NCBI GenBank assembly: GCA_033439265.1
Contig: JAVTVX010000012.1
Location: forward strand, 7,615,001-7,679,000
Reading direction: 5' to 3'
Origin: Dillenia suffruticosa
Lineage: Eukaryota > Streptophyta > Magnoliopsida > Dilleniales > Dilleniaceae
DNA: 64,000 nt
Shown in pieces: positions 11,955-25,238 of this stretch. Each line of letters begins with the position of its first letter. The first letter of the stretch is position 1. The notes beneath the pieces are model-generated. The model ran no database searches. It was not told where the DNA came from and saw only the letters and a list, made by a program, of their open reading frames with translations. Made by a program: the position numbers and the translations under genes.

Positions 11955-11989
11955 TTTTTCTACTTCTTCTTCATCATCTTCCGAGACTT

Positions 11990-13919
11990 TGATGATTCCT
12001 TGCATTCTTTTTTCTGTATCTTTTCAATCTTTAATGCATATTAAAGTTTTTAAAGTGTCGTCCGCTAAATTTATACGTTTTTCAGTTAACACTCGACCGC
12101 CTGCACTAAAAACACTTTCGGATGGTACTGTGGATACCGGAGGGGTTAGTATATCTTTAGCCACTTAGCCCAAAATTGGATAATACGATACATTATTTTT
12201 CCACCAACCTAATATATCATATAAATCTAAATTATCAAAATCTTCTAATTTAGGTGTTTGTTTATATAAAAGTAATTTATTAAATGATAAAGAAGAAGTT
12301 CTTTGTTTTTTTCTAACATGTGTAAGGGATTAAATAAAATTATTAGTATTTAAATTATTAATTTCCTTTTCATATAATTCAAATATTGATTGTAAAGTAT
12401 GAGATATTTGTTGTTTTAAAAAATGTGGGTTAACAGATATTTTTGATGGAAAAGTTTGTGCAAAACAATCTATTAACATTTCAGCACCTTCAACTTTAAC
12501 ACGTGGATCTAATGCACTTGCAATAAAATATAAAATTGGAATTTTTTCATAATATTTTAAAAATTTTGTTTTCATTGAAAGAACAATTTCACCAAATCTT
12601 TCTTCATTTTCAAATTCATTAAATATATAAATAATTTTACAAATATTTGGTAGTATTCAATGAGTAGTTGGATAAAAATATTCAGAAAATAAATTTGTAC
12701 ATAAATAAAAAATTTCCAATAATTTTGTAAGTGTAGACGTAAATTCAAAAGCGGTGTTATCAACAAAACCATATTCGTAATTTGAATTTGCAAATTCAAT
12801 TAAAATATTTTGAAAAGGAAGAATATCTTATAACATGTCATATGTTGAATTCCACCTAATGTCACATTCCATTTTAAATTTTTTATATTTTTTGTTATGT
12901 AAAATACAATAATTGTCTCATTTCTTGAGTTTTTACAGCAGAATTTCTTATTTAATAAATTAAATTGAGAATAGGTTGTAACAATAGTTCTCCCATTGCT
13001 AAACCATCCTTAACACATAAATTAATTATATGACATGCACATCTAACATGAAAAAAAGTTTCATTTAAAATTGTTTTTAAAGAATTTTTTAAACTATTAA
13101 CCGCAGTACTATTAACCGAAACATTATCAAAGAAAATAGAAAAAATTCTATCACTCATTTCATAATCATAAACAATATTTGAAATTATTCTAGCTATATG
13201 TGCACCGGAATGTATAAATTCCCAACGTTGAAAAGCTAAAATTCTTTTTTCTAAAGACCATGAATAATTTATCTAATGACATGTTACTATAATATAATAT
13301 TCTTTTTTATACTCACTTTTCCAACTATCCGAAATTAATAAAAATTTACATTGACTAGTTATAAATTGTGTAAATATACAATTTTTTAATTTCTAATATC
13401 TATCTAATGATCTCCTTCTATCGGATTTTTTACTACTTTTTTTATAACCGGATTGTAAATATTTTTGTACATATTCTTCAAATACAGGACATGCAACCAT
13501 ATTAAGTGGTAATTCTTTTCTTGCTAACCATTATATTTGTCCAATTTTTTCTTATCCGAATTATATTTAGATATACTAATTATATTACCTCCCCCTGTAG
13601 AAATTTGTGTTTGTTTTGTTTGTGGTAATTTATCTGAATGATTATTAATTAAGTGTCTCTTAAGTGTGCCTACCCCCAACCTTTTAAAAATTTATATTTT
13701 TTATGACAAATTTTACAAATTGCTTTTTGTTCATCATTTTTCCTTTCAAAAAATTTCCATATATTAAAATCATTTTTTTTAGTTTGTGTTGTGTTATATT
13801 CAGTGTTATTAGGTTTAGTTTCTTCCAAAAAAATTTCAATATCTATATGATCGGGAATTTAAAAAAATGGAGGAAGATGAGATTGTTGAGAAAATTGTGA
13901 AGAGTGTGTTCCGGCCATT
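11990..13919 (-). pseudogene. Decayed hAT transposase (BED zinc finger, RICESLEEPER-like)
   Basis: The minus strand opens with MAGTHSSQFSQQ near 13919. A BED-type zinc-finger stretch follows (CKICHKKYKF, about 13680-13740). Next come the catalytic-core segments FSIFFDNVSVNS and FHVRCACHIINLCVKDGL (about 13000-13150) and YFIASALDPRVK (about 12500-12550). The hAT C-terminal dimerisation domain follows, with FDNLDLYDILGWWK and FSAGGRVLTEKR (about 12040-12250). Stops and frame changes occur throughout: one after PPFF, one in the BED finger after KGWG and one before the dimerisation motif. It cannot make a working transposase. Domain order and identity are clear. Confidence 0.85.
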
Positions 13920-14149
13920 TTATAAAAAAATTAAGATTAAAATTTTTAAAATAATATATACGATAAAATTTTTAAAAGGAAATTTAAGATTAAATTTTTT
14001 AAAAAGGTAATGCAAATGTAATACAAATGCAAAAAAATAAATATGCAAAAAAATTAAATGTACCGATTTGACGAATATCGCAGTTGTTTTTCGCAAAATC
14101 TTGAATGAGCTCCCAACCTTGAAATCTTGTCAAATCTTGATCAATGTAG

Positions 14150-14430
14150 ATAATGGGGTATATGGTGACGAAATGGTGTAGAAATTGATGGAAAGATATA
14201 AAAAATGGTGTAGGTAATGTGGTATAAGGTAATAGAAATGATATAAAAATTGGTGGAAATGTAAATAATGATGGAAATGTAGATAATGGAGAAAATGAAA
14301 ATGGTGTATAAGGTGATGAAATGGTGTAGAAATTGATGGAAATGGTATAAAAAATGGTGTAGGTAATGGTGTAGAAAATGATGGAAATGATATAAAAAAT
14401 AGTAATAGAAAGGAAATAATAATGGAAAAT
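14150..14430. repeat. Degenerate tandem repeats in the hAT 5' region
   Basis: Short units such as AATGGTGTAG, GAAATGATATAAAAAATGG and AATTGATGGAAA recur many times in varied order. The long minus-strand open frame here is a product of this low complexity and does not look like a protein gene. Confidence 0.7.
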
Positions 14431-14945
14431 TAATGAAAATTGAGAGAATGTAGTAATATTGAGAGAATGTAGATGTGAGAGAGAAAGCGAGATTTTGTTG
14501 TGGAGATTTTGGAAATGGGGTATAAGATATTTATAGGAAAATTTTTTGACCCTATGGACCAAAATAACCTCAAAAGTAGCCGTTTTATAGCTATTGGGAT
14601 GGGTAAAATTGGAAAAATTTCAAAATTCAAAAAAAATGGGGAAAATTTGAACCGGAGCTGGCCGGGCCGGTTCCGGGCCTGAACTGGCGGTTCCAGCTGG
14701 TTCCGGGCCTGAGCCGGTTCCAATCCCGTACCGGTTCCGGTTCAGGTTCCGGGCCGGACCGGTTTTCTAAATCGGGCCGGTTCACGGTTCAAATTTTTTT
14801 GGAACCAGCCCGGCCCGCTACAGTAAACGGTTCGGACCCAGGCCGGTTTACTGTGGCAGGTGCCGGTTCCGGGTCCGGGCTTTACCCGGGCTAGCCGAGC
14901 CAGTTTTCGGGCCCAAACCGGCCCGGTTACTTGTCTACTAAGATG

Positions 14946-16232
14946 GTTACCAAGAATCAGGGTGAGCAATGTTATCATAATTATAACGTTTATTGATCCG
15001 TAAAATTTAAAATTAAATCAATTCAACCGTAAGTCAATATGGTTAAAAAATTGATTTTTTAATAATAATTAAAAAATATATAAAACTAATTTTTTAAAAT
15101 AAATATACATATTAATTTCATATTTTTATAATAAAATTAACAATTATTTTTAAATTTTATATTAATAAGTAAAAACAAAATAACTAAATTATAAAGTCAT
15201 ACAAAATATAAACTAAAATTATAATATCCAAAATTTGATAGTCTTATTATCTTATAAAAATTAAAGAAAAATCTTTAAAATCTAAATATTTCAAATCAAA
15301 TTTCATATAATATCAAAATATCATACTCCCATACATGAACATAAATTAGTTTCATCTCGAGAGCATCGGTGTCTGTCTAAAAAACCTCAGACCAAGCAAA
15401 ACTAAATAACTCAAAGTAATAGGCAACTCAAGTAATGCAGTCAAACAAATTTTTTATTTTCAGCTTTGCATTTTTATGGGAATTTAAACATGCAAGTGGG
15501 TGTGTCGTTATCACTATAAACCCTGATGATGATTTACAGTTTTGGGTTTAAAATTATTTCCTTAATTGTCCAGATTAGATACAAAAGCTAATTAAGGTTG
15601 CCTATTTCCATAAACAAAGAAATTTGCAAAGATGACATGTAATAATCAATCATATGTGCAAACCAAGAAATTTTGCAGATGGGTTTTTGAATTTGTTCAA
15701 CACAATGCATGATAGAATATAAAACCAACAAACAAAGAACACAACATGCATAAACCCTATCCTGACACTCCTACCCAAGAGAAGGGAAAACAAGAGGCAA
15801 TTTGATGATAAAAGGAACAAAAGGGAAGTACCTGCAAAATGTGAATCTTCGACCCCCATTTCACGGAGAGAGAGAGAGACGTTAGAAATTGCTGAATTTC
15901 AAACCAGTGAATCAAGGAAGAAATTTATTGTTTAAAAAATATTTATATAAATATATAAATATATATATAGGTGTAATCTCATGTGAATTGAAGAAATCAG
16001 GGAGGAACGACTTCCTCGGTTCTGCTAGCTATCCCTCCAATTATGCATAAACATAATCAAATTTTATATAATATGAATCAAATGATATCATTTCTTCACC
16101 CTTTGATTACTACTTATCACCAACAATTACATAAATTAAAACTAATTAGACGAATTAGAAATTAAGAGAATCATACTAAAAAGAAACAGAGAGATTTGAG
16201 ATTATTACTTTAAAACCATAAAAATTAAAATC
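14946..16232. other. Intergenic AT-rich DNA
   Basis: Lies between the hAT element and the first Copia element. Highly AT-rich at 15000-15330, then mixed sequence. I see no gene or bounded repeat. Confidence 0.5.
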
Positions 16233-16683
16233 TGTTGGAATATGCCCATTGAGGAGCATTTGGGTAATTTATGAATGGGGTAACTCACATCATTTACCAC
16301 CCCATTAACCATCCATAATGACTTGCCTATTCAATCCCAAAAAGAAGTGACCCTTCTTCCTCCATTTTCCGACTGAATAGTAGCCATAAAAAAAGGGTCA
16401 AGGTTATCACAATTCTCTAGAGAGAGAAAATACCGTGAGAGTTGGAGATTTTTGCGTAGGAAAATTTCTCATCGTCAAGCGATTTACCGGACATGAGGCT
16501 TGAGGCTTGAGGCGTCATGGATTTACGGTGCTAATTCGATTGCGTGATCACCATCCGACCGTGCGATCCGTTCGAGGGAAATCGCTATACGATCAATTTT
16601 GGAGACCGTTCTATGGAGATATTTATCCCGAAAATTTTTGAATTATTTATTTTACGCTTCCGCATATGCGATTAAATCCAACA
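16233..16683 (+). repeat. 5' LTR of Copia copy 1 (451 bp)
   Basis: Begins TGTTGGAATATGCCC and ends AAATCCAACA. It matches 21507-21950 along its whole length with scattered substitutions and small indels, for example a doubled GAGGCTTGAGGCTTGAGGC here against one fewer unit in the other LTR. Confidence 0.93.
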
Positions 16684-16697
16684 TTAGTATCAGAGCG
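16684..16697 (+). other. Primer-binding site of Copia copy 1
   Basis: TTAGTATCAGAGCG directly follows the 5' LTR and matches the common initiator tRNA-Met site TGGTATCAGAGC with one substitution. Confidence 0.85.
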
Positions 16698-16799
16698 ATC
16701 GTTAGATTTAATTTAAATGATTTTCGAAATTATTTTTGAGGGTATAAAATTTTGAGGTTCGGATTACGGATAGATTTTGTGAATCCGAGAACACTATAG

Positions 16800-19700
16800 G
16801 AATACCCATGGCCCAGGGATTACAAAACTATTTTTTGTTTAATTTTCCGAGTATGTTTAGGCCATGAAACATACGGTCGAAGTTTGCGACCGTACGGACA
16901 CGAAAACCTTAGATCTATGGTTTTAAAGGCGGATCGATGCATGATGACTTATCAGTAGCATGCACGATGACTTAATCTCGTTGTACGAGTCATATCCTAT
17001 AGACATGTCGGTTTGACTCACCTTATAAGAGCATGTGTTGCTCTCTTCCGCTCCTAATGTGAGGATGCAGAAGAAAATGACTGATCATACAATTAGACAA
17101 ATGTCGAATATGATCATCGAGTTAAGAAATACGGACGAGCAAATTTCGGATGAAATTTAGGTACTGGATGTGATACAGTTTTTACCTGATTCATGGGAAA
17201 CTGTGAAATACTATCTCACATTTGACTAAAATATTCGTACTTTCGTTGACGTGAATACGTAATGTAAGCTCGATGAGGAGTAACTAGAGGCGAGTAGGCC
17301 ACATTCGAGTCATGCTAATTCAGAGGAGTCGAGTAAGGACTTCCCTGGCACTAAACCAATAGCATAAGCATATGAACGAGACTTGAGATCCAGGTAATAA
17401 AAATCATCCGAGAAATCTGACAACGAGGTACAAGAACGCAAGAAGAAGGAATTTGATTAAACCAATGTAAATTGCTACGTTTGAGATAGATTTGGTCATT
17501 TCGCTTGTGAGTGTGACGAGCAGAAATTAATATATTTCTTCTTTACGTGGTATGAGATTTGTCTCATTCACAATAATGCTCGCTAATTTCTCTCTTTTGT
17601 AATCAGGAGCAACCGACCACGTAACTCGAGACAGGAGTGCGTAAATATAGTTCCGTCAAATGAATCCTTAAGCTTGGAAGATTTACGTTAAGGACAAAGC
17701 ATTTGTCATTGTCAGAGGGAACGACACTTGCCATGACATTCTTAATACTGTTGGTATTCGACGGATCTTCAATTTAGTACCTTCTCTAAAATTGACTAAG
17801 ATATGCATAAAACCATTCTTTTTTTTAATAATACGACAATTCTATGAATTGTTCTGATTATAATCCATGATGGATTGTATGCACTGGATGCTGCTCCTTT
17901 TAATGGTTTCTTATCGTTCTACTATTGTCTTTACATCTGATTGCATAGATGATGATGTAAATGAATGACATAGTAGACTTAGACACATGGGGTAAGAGAT
18001 GATGAATCAGTTAGTAGCGAGAGGTTTATTAGATTCGCTGACCATATTCGAGTTACCCGATGTGAGTTTTGCCTAACCGAAAAATAACGAGAAAACCATT
18101 TGACGATGCAATGAGAGCTGAGACTCCATTGCAATTAGACCATTGTGCCTTCCTTTTCTTGTGGTCTTATGAGCATGAAATCCGGAAATGGAGTTGTGTA
18201 GAAAATTATAGACATTTACATGCGTTTCGGTTCATCTATCTGATCTCGCATAAGTCTGAGGTATTAGACTGTTTCAGGAGGTTTATAAATGAGATTAAGA
18301 ATCAGTTAGATTTCAGAGAAGAGACTCTCAGAACCTATCGAGAACGCAAATATTTGTCTAAACTACACATGGAGCTCTGTTTCGAGAAAAGTATTACGAG
18401 ATTACTGACTATTAGTCAGTTCCCCATTTGAACTTTGGACAGGGAGACAGCCTGACCTTAGTCACTTGAGGTATGGAATTGTGTCGCGATTTCTCACATT
18501 CACATGGTGAGTTAGGCCCGCGAGAAAATACGTGTTTCTAGGCGAACATAGACGGCACTATAATCGAGAATGAGTCTTGTAATACCACATTACTTGAGAA
18601 TGATTTCCCTAAGAGATGTGAAATCACTTTGGACCTTACCCTTTATGCGATGGACGAGTCTAGTGGCTCAGGGAGCCCAGTGGCGGGATACAAGAATCCA
18701 TTACGGATTTTGATCTCAGTGGGAGCGATCCATCAAGAGGTAAAGATTTTTCTCTCCTCATAAAAGTATCGAGAATGCGTATTTAAACGTTGTTTCTCGA
18801 TTGAGGGTGAGACCCTCGTTGTGACTCTAGAGAATGATACGAAATTTAAAACGGTTCAAGAGACTCTCGAGGGTTCTGCAAAAGATGCAAAAGACCGTTT
18901 ATTAAAGGACATAAATGAAGATAGGAGTTGATGAAAATCAACGGGGTCTGGGACCTAGTTGATTTGCCTGAGGGCGGAATGACTATTGGGAACAAGTAGA
19001 TTCTCAAAGTCAAGATAAAGGTCAACGGATTGATGAAGAGGTAAATAACTCGTCTAGTAACTAAGGGTTACACTTAGACTGAGGGGTGGACTATCGAGGT
19101 GTCATAGTCCAATTTATCTCGATCTGTTTATTTTTTAGCGATTGTCACGAATATGGATCTAGAGTCACATTACAAGGATGTAACGACCGCTTTCGTAGTG
19201 GAAGACTAGATGAGGCGATCTACATGGAGCATCCCTCTGGCTTCGTTCTAATAGATCACGTGAATAAGGTATGTTGATTTTAGAAATCAAAATACGACCT
19301 TAAGCCATCATCCAGACAGTGACGATTGAGATTTCACGAGAAGGTGATATTTTATGGTTTTGTAATGATCGAGTAGGATCATTGGATGTATCTGAAACGT
19401 CCCGATTGCTTCTTTATGAGCACGTTCTCATATGTAGGTGACATTCTATTGGCCGGGAACAACAGAGAGTATCCAATGACCATTGTAATATGGTTATGAG
19501 ATTTTAGTTCATTCTCGGATTTTGGATCTATAGGGATCGCTTGAAAATGGTGTTAACTCTTTAACAAGAGTTTTACATCAAGTAGATTCTTGAGCATTTC
19601 GAGATGAGCAATGATGACCTGATATATACTCTATCGCTAAAGGTAAAAACCTGATTCTTGACATGTGTGCTAAAATTTATTAAGAAATAAGGGAAATGAG

Positions 19701-20345
19701 CAGAATCCCTTATTACAGTACAATGTACATTCTAGTGTATGCGATGAGGTATATACATGCGATATACAGTTTAATGTATGTGATGAGGCATACATGACCA
19801 GACGTTTATTTTGCGGTCGATCTGATGAGTAGGTATTAATAGAATTCTGGAATGGATCACTGTAAGGATTCTGAAATATTTTATTTGAACTGCGACCTCT
19901 CCATGTGTTACGAGTGAGGTGATTTGCGTTTTTCGTTGGGATTCAGATACTGACTGGGAGTAGCTATCTGAATAAACGCAAACTGACATTAGGTTTTATC
20001 TTCTTAGAGCAGTAAGAAGAGAGCCTGTATATCTCTAACGATAGAGACTGAGCTTGTAGTATGCTCAATTGCAGTTCATGAGAATGGTTGGCTTCAGACA
20101 TTTCTGAATGACTTAGGGTCGTGACAGATAGTGGGAGATCAGCGATGATTATTGTGATAATCAGACCGCCATTGTCAACAACTGAGACCCTAGGTGTTAT
20201 AGTAAATCCAAACACATTGATACCGAAAACCACTTTGTGAGAGATATTACCGAGAAGGGTATTGTGACAGCTAAGTACATCTTGACATACAGCATGATAG
20301 CTGATCCCTTTAGAAAACCCGTTGTGAAAGATTCCTTTGTGAGAT
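16800..20345 (+). pseudogene. Decayed Copia gag-pol of copy 1
   Basis: Many stops and frame changes, but landmarks can be read in order. They are a gag zinc knuckle (CYV*DRFGHFACEC, about 17470-17515), a protease-like SGATDHV with following residues (about 17600-17640), an integrase segment with KSEVLDCFRRFI (about 18250-18420), reverse transcriptase starting at about 18930 (GVWDLVDLPEG, LVTKGYTQ), and RNase H ending in YSMIADPFRKP near 20320. It is not expressible as a polyprotein. Confidence 0.85.
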
Positions 20346-21506
20346 AAGGAATCATTGGGTTTAAAGTATTTTAATATTTCTCATTATATACTGTTTTAGA
20401 TACTTATTTTAATATATGACATGTATGCATTATTGGGTCATATATTTAATTCATACACTATTTATTGTCATATATTGTGATTTTGTGATAAAAGATGTGT
20501 CAGGCAGGCATGGTCGATTCTTTCACACAAGTGACCACCTCCGACTCTGAGTGAGCGGAGATGAGACGGATTCTAGTTGTAAGAGGCTTTGAGAGTGGCC
20601 CTACTAGAACATAAGTCGCCCTAATATGTGTTCAGGATGAGATCATATGCAATATGACCGACATGGAAATATCTACATCCATGTTACCTGTAAGTAGCCA
20701 GATTTGAGATTTCAGATATCACCTGCGATTTGTGATATTGTCTCTGAGATACTCTCTCTGAGATCTTTGGGTAGAGTCTTATATGTAGACTGAGTCCCGT
20801 ACCTGTACAGTATTAAAGAAATCTGACATATGTCCTTTGAGAAATGAGAGATTAACACTGTGGCACGTGTTTCATACCACGTGTGATGAGACGACCATGG
20901 GACAATGGGAGGTATTATTTGAGATGATAGTTTGATCTTGATCTCCGTTCCCACTGTGTGAGACTTAAGATCCATTGGGTGAGATCTCTTATGCCCTTAT
21001 TACTTTCGGCTATCTCTAGAAGTTTTGGTTCAGTGTTGCTATTTTAATTTGTTTACCTATGACCCGAAAAATAAATTGAGATCTAAGGGGTAGGTCTAGG
21101 AAAGCAGCTGAATTGAGACTGATAGATTCGAGTTTGGGAAAAGAAAGACCAATAGACATTACATCATTATCGTGTATTCACAGGTCGACCTGTTATGTTA
21201 ATACATGTTGGGATTCAAATATAATGGTGAATACATAGTCGAGCAAATTGATTGGGGATTACTTTCGATGAGAATAGTGACTCGATGGATGTAAATGCAT
21301 TGAGTTTGGGATATAGCGAGTTATTTTTATACTAACGGTAACTCCTCGAACATTCTAACAGGTATATCGAGAAGTCTTTGTTTGCAGGTGTACTCGCCGG
21401 TGGCACGACGCCCAATCCAGTATAAAAGTCCAGTAGGGTGATGTGATAGATCGCATGAGTGTGATCTTGTGACGGATATAAAATACCTTCATGTGCAAGT
21501 AGGAGA

Positions 21507-21950
21507 TGTTGAAATATACCCATTGAGGGGCATTTGGGTAATTTATGAATGGGGTAACTCCCATCATTTACCACCCCATTAACCATCCATAATGACTTGC
21601 CTATTCAACCCCAAAAAGGAGTGACCCTTCTTCCTCCATTTTTCCGAGTGAACAGTAGCTATAAAAAAAAGGGTCAAGTTATCACAATTCTCTAAAGAGA
21701 AAAAATACCGTGAGGGTTGGAGATTTCGCGTAGAAAAATCTCCCATCGTCAAGCAATTCATCGGACATGAGGCTTGAGGCGTCGTGGATTTGCGGTAGTG
21801 GTTCGATTGCGTGATCACCATCTGACCGTGCGATCCGTTTGAGAGAAAACGCTATACGATCAATTTTGAAGACCGCTCTATCGAGGTATTTATCCCGAAA
21901 AATTCTGAATTATTTATTTTACGCTTCCACATGTGCGATTGAATTCAACA
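21507..21950 (+). repeat. 3' LTR of Copia copy 1 (444 bp)
   Basis: Begins TGTTGAAATATACCC and ends GAATTCAACA. It is the partner of the LTR at 16233-16683. The number of differences between them suggests an old insertion; an actual age needs an alignment. Confidence 0.93.
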
Positions 21951-21955
21951 AAATC

Positions 21956-23544
21956 CAATTTCAAAAACGTTAAATTTAAAGATAAATATGAAAATCGCAC
22001 TAAAGATAGAGAGAGAATACGATGGGTTTTATCTTAGGTCAGAAATTTAACCAATACCCTCTCTTTCGAAAGTTTTCAAAAACATGCATTCATCTGTTAT
22101 GAGATTATGCCCTAATTCAAAAGGTTTGGATTCGGATCCTTTATACATCCTTCTTTCTTGGTTGGTGTTGGGTCTGTTAAGGAAATTGTTATCCAACCAT
22201 AATATTTTGATGATAATAAAACTTTATATGTGTTTCTAATAATTTATTAAGTGTGCAGACATTTAGAATATGTAATGTAAGATTATATAAATAAATCTGT
22301 ATAATTGGTTAGAGAACATTGTCACAGAAACAGGGGAGAATCAAATCTGGGTAGAAACAATATGTTTGGGTAGAAGCAATAAAGTTTCAGATAAATTTTG
22401 AACTGTTATGATTTCTACTGTATTTTTTTCTTCTTTCAAGTCCTAGTTTAACATGTTAAGTACAGATTGGGAGCTGTACTTAACCATAAAGTCTATTCTA
22501 ATGGATGATTCAAATTCAATCTCAGATCAGACTTTTACTGGAGTAAAAGGAGGTTTTGAAATCTGAACAGAAGGTTGATTTTTAGGATCTGAAAAAATCT
22601 ATCAAGCGCTGGTTCTGAAGCACTATTGAGGACCTGAAATCAATTCGTAAAAGCAATTTTTTTTAAGAAGAAGAACGTGTGTGGTATTTGAAGAGTAATA
22701 TTTAGATTTTATTGAGAGATTTTTACAGGTTTCATTCAAAACTTGACCTGAGAGAAATCAGAAACTAAATACAGCTACTCGATCATATCTGATGCTGTAT
22801 TTTTCTACCGTCGATCGAATTTATATATTCATGTATTATTCAGAATTCTTATTTGTATAGTCTCACAAGTTTAAGGAGAGTGTGAGAAATATTCCCAAGG
22901 GTTGATAGGTTAGGTGTAAGAGAGTTAGACTTTGGTGAATGTTGAACTAAGATATCTTCAATATGGAAGGTGCACATTGTCAATATTGAAGCCATGTACA
23001 TATTATTGTAACTCTCTTTGTGTATAGTGGAAACTATCTATTGCTGAACCTTGACTTATTGAGCTGAAAGAGTGAACGTAGGTACAAGAGCGAACCACTA
23101 TAAATCGGGATTAATTCTCTATCCCTTCTTTTTATTTGTGCATTTACATTAGCATTTTGCATGTTATTTGGTCATATGTTTTAGAACTGATTTTAGTGGA
23201 GTAAAATATTAAGTGAAACCAAACAAATTTAACCTCCCTTCTTGGTTTCATTGGGACCAGCAGGAGCATCTGCTGGCAAATAATTAGTTGCTTCATAACT
23301 ACCAGTCTCATGCTCACATGAACCTTCCTTGGTCTATTTATTTTATTTACATACTTTGAGCCATTTGACAAGATCACTATAAGTTTGTTTTTTAGGCTAT
23401 CACTTTCTTCCTAGAAGGTATTGTTACTATTGTCTCCGGCTATACTTGGGATGGGTGGCTGACATTTGTTGGTGGGTCTTGGGTCCTCTCCCCACTAGAG
23501 TTGCCGGATAAAATGGGTTCCCCCATCTCTGGGATATTATAAAC
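21956..23544. other. Non-coding repeat-like DNA, possible LTR remnant
   Basis: No gene. Features such as AATTTATTAAGTGTGCAGAC (22241-22260) and GCGAACCACTATAAATCGGG (about 23092-23111) resemble sequences I associate with plant Copia LTRs, but I find no second copy or boundaries in this window. From about 23400 to 23544 the sequence appears to continue on the far side of the CACTA-like insertion. Confidence 0.3.
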
Positions 23545-24329
23545 CACTATAAAAAAACACAGTTTTAGTCACGGATTTTCGCGACGGAAAAAATTCGTCG
23601 CTATTTTGCGACGGATTTAGGGACGAAAAATTTTTTCGTCGCTAATTTGCCACAAAATTTGGAATGAAAAGGAAGTCGTGGCTAAATTAACGACGGACAC
23701 ATCATTCGTAGCAAAATTCGTCGCTAATTAGTAACGAAAAAATTTTCGTGGCTAAATTCGTCGCTAATTAGTGACGAAAAAATTTTCGTGACTAAATTCG
23801 TCGTTAATTGGGGACAAAAAATTTTTCGTTGCAAATTTCGTCGCTAAATATGGCAAAATTTTGCCACCGATTTAAAATTCGTCGCAAAATTTAATCTTTT
23901 ATAAATAGAATTTTATTTTTTTATTTTTCTTTTTATTTTAGTAATATGTAATATTTAAACTAAAAATTAATTTAGCAACGGAAAACAAATCCGTCGCTAG
24001 ATGAAAATCCCAATCCCAATCAGTCGCTGAATTTAATTTTTTTTAATTAGAAATTTATTTTATTTTTATTTTATTTTAATAATTTAGCGACGGATTCCAA
24101 ATCCGTCGCTAAATTTTATATTCTTTTAATTATAATTTTATTTTTTATTTTTATTTTATTTTATTAATTTATATTAACGAATCATATTATTATTTTTAAA
24201 TTATATATATTTTTTAATTAATTTATTATTTTTTTTTTACTTTTTTTATTTAATATATAGGTAATTTTATTTTATTTCAATTAATTTATTTAATAATATA
24301 AATTTTTTAATAAAATATTAATGCCTGTG

Positions 24330-24480
24330 CGGGCGCCAGCACATGCACGGGCGTCTGTCTGCCTGGGCGTCCGCGCCTTGCGCTCGCCTGTCTCGGCGCC
24401 CGAGCGCGCCAGGGCACCCGCGCCTGGGCGTGCCTGCCTGGGCGCGGGCGCCCAGGCAGGCGCCCGCGCGCCCTTTGTTT
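24330..24480. repeat. GC-rich low-complexity patch, left half of CACTA-like element
   Basis: Repeated GGGCGCC, GCCTGGGCG and GCGCGC strings, open in both directions. Open frames on both strands (Ala/Arg/Pro-rich) are a by-product of base composition and should not be taken as genes. Confidence 0.7.
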
Positions 24481-24505
24481 TAATACTAAAAAATCATGCA
24501 TGCAG

Positions 24506-24582
24506 GTAGAGAGTGGAGGGAATCGAACCTTGGACTTTGGATTTGAGCAAAGTACATATCACCACCATACCATCAAGTGTTG
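24506..24582 (-). repeat. tRNA-like module, left, minus strand
   Basis: On the minus strand a box-A-like TGATGGTATGGTGG is followed by a box-B-like GGTTCGATTCC, spaced like a polymerase III internal promoter. The surrounding bases do not form a good cloverleaf. It mirrors the module at 25148-25238. Confidence 0.5.
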
Positions 24583-25147
24583 TGTGACAATATTTTTATT
24601 TTCTTTCCTCCAACTTTTTCCATCTTTTTGTTTCCTATTCTTACTTTTTTTTTTCCATTGGTTTTTTTTTTAATTTCTATTTTCATTTCTTATATATAAT
24701 AATTTTATTGAAATTTGAATAAAAATATTTTGTGAATAAATATATAGATTTTTTAAATTATTAATATGTTATAATTTATTGATAATTATAATTTTATAGT
24801 TTTGCGATACATTTTTAAATTATGGATTAAAAAAATAAAATAAAAATGAAAAAGAATAATAGAATAATAAAATAAAAGAAAAAAGAAGAAATCAAAATAT
24901 AATATTAATATATTTTTTTAATTAATTTATTATTTTATTTTAAATTAGTATTTTATTATTTTTTATTTTATTAAAAATTATCATATTTATTATTTTTAAT
25001 TAATATTATTTTAGATTGGTGGTATAAATAAAAAAGTTTTTATTCTTATTATTTTAAATTGTTATTATATATTATTTTATTATTGTTAGAAAAATGTGAA
25101 AAAAATGTAATAAATAATTAAAAAATAAATTTATATCACAATAATAT

Positions 25148-25238
25148 GTTTGGCTCAGTGGTTGGTTTACACATTGCGTGTGTGTGCAGGGGTTCGTGTA
25201 GGAGTTCAGAGTTCGGAGTTCGAATCACGGTGGAGGCA
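25148..25238 (+). repeat. tRNA-like module, right, plus strand
   Basis: Box-A-like TTGGCTCAGTGGTTGG and box-B-like AGTTCGAATCAC. Between them are short duplications (GGGTTCG, GAGTTCAGAGTTCGGAGTTCG) that lengthen the spacing. It sits in the same place as the module at 178-240 in the related element. Confidence 0.5.

Larger units (their letters stand above)
11423..14937 (-). mobile_element. hAT superfamily DNA transposon, complete ends, dead coding region
   Basis: The element is 3515 bp with inverted ends of about 16 bases: CAGACAAGTAACCGGG on the left, and the complement on the right with one mismatch at the outermost base. An exact 8-bp duplication (CTAAGATG) flanks it. Both ends continue into GC-rich subterminal regions (about 11437-11615 and 14650-14930) packed with CCGGGCCGG/GGTTCC motifs. 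The inside is AT-rich and carries a decayed transposase on the minus strand. This is a structurally complete but coding-defective autonomous-type copy. Confidence 0.92.
16233..21950 (+). mobile_element. Copia LTR retrotransposon, copy 1, complete ends
   Basis: The 5718-bp element starts TGTTGG and ends CAACA. It has two LTRs of about 450 bp, a tRNA-Met-type primer-binding site after the 5' LTR, and an exact 5-bp target duplication (AAATC at 16228-16232 and 21951-21955). Coding remnants run in the order gag, protease, integrase, reverse transcriptase, RNase H, which is Copia order. All frames are broken. The region of about 480 bp just upstream of the 3' LTR is homologous to the same region of the copy at 42756-48533, so the two belong to one lineage. 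Confidence 0.93.

Noticed and set aside
13999..14562. 187-residue minus-strand open frame
   Set aside because: It lies in degenerate tandem repeats inside the hAT element, is Phe/Ile/Thr-rich and resembles no protein; it is upstream of the transposase start.
24307..24509. Arg/Ala/Pro-rich open frames on both strands
   Set aside because: They are caused by the GC-rich patch of the CACTA-like element.
24506..25238. Functional tRNA genes
   Set aside because: Box A and B matches exist, but the sequences do not form an acceptor stem, anticodon arm and T arm together; I call them tRNA-like modules.
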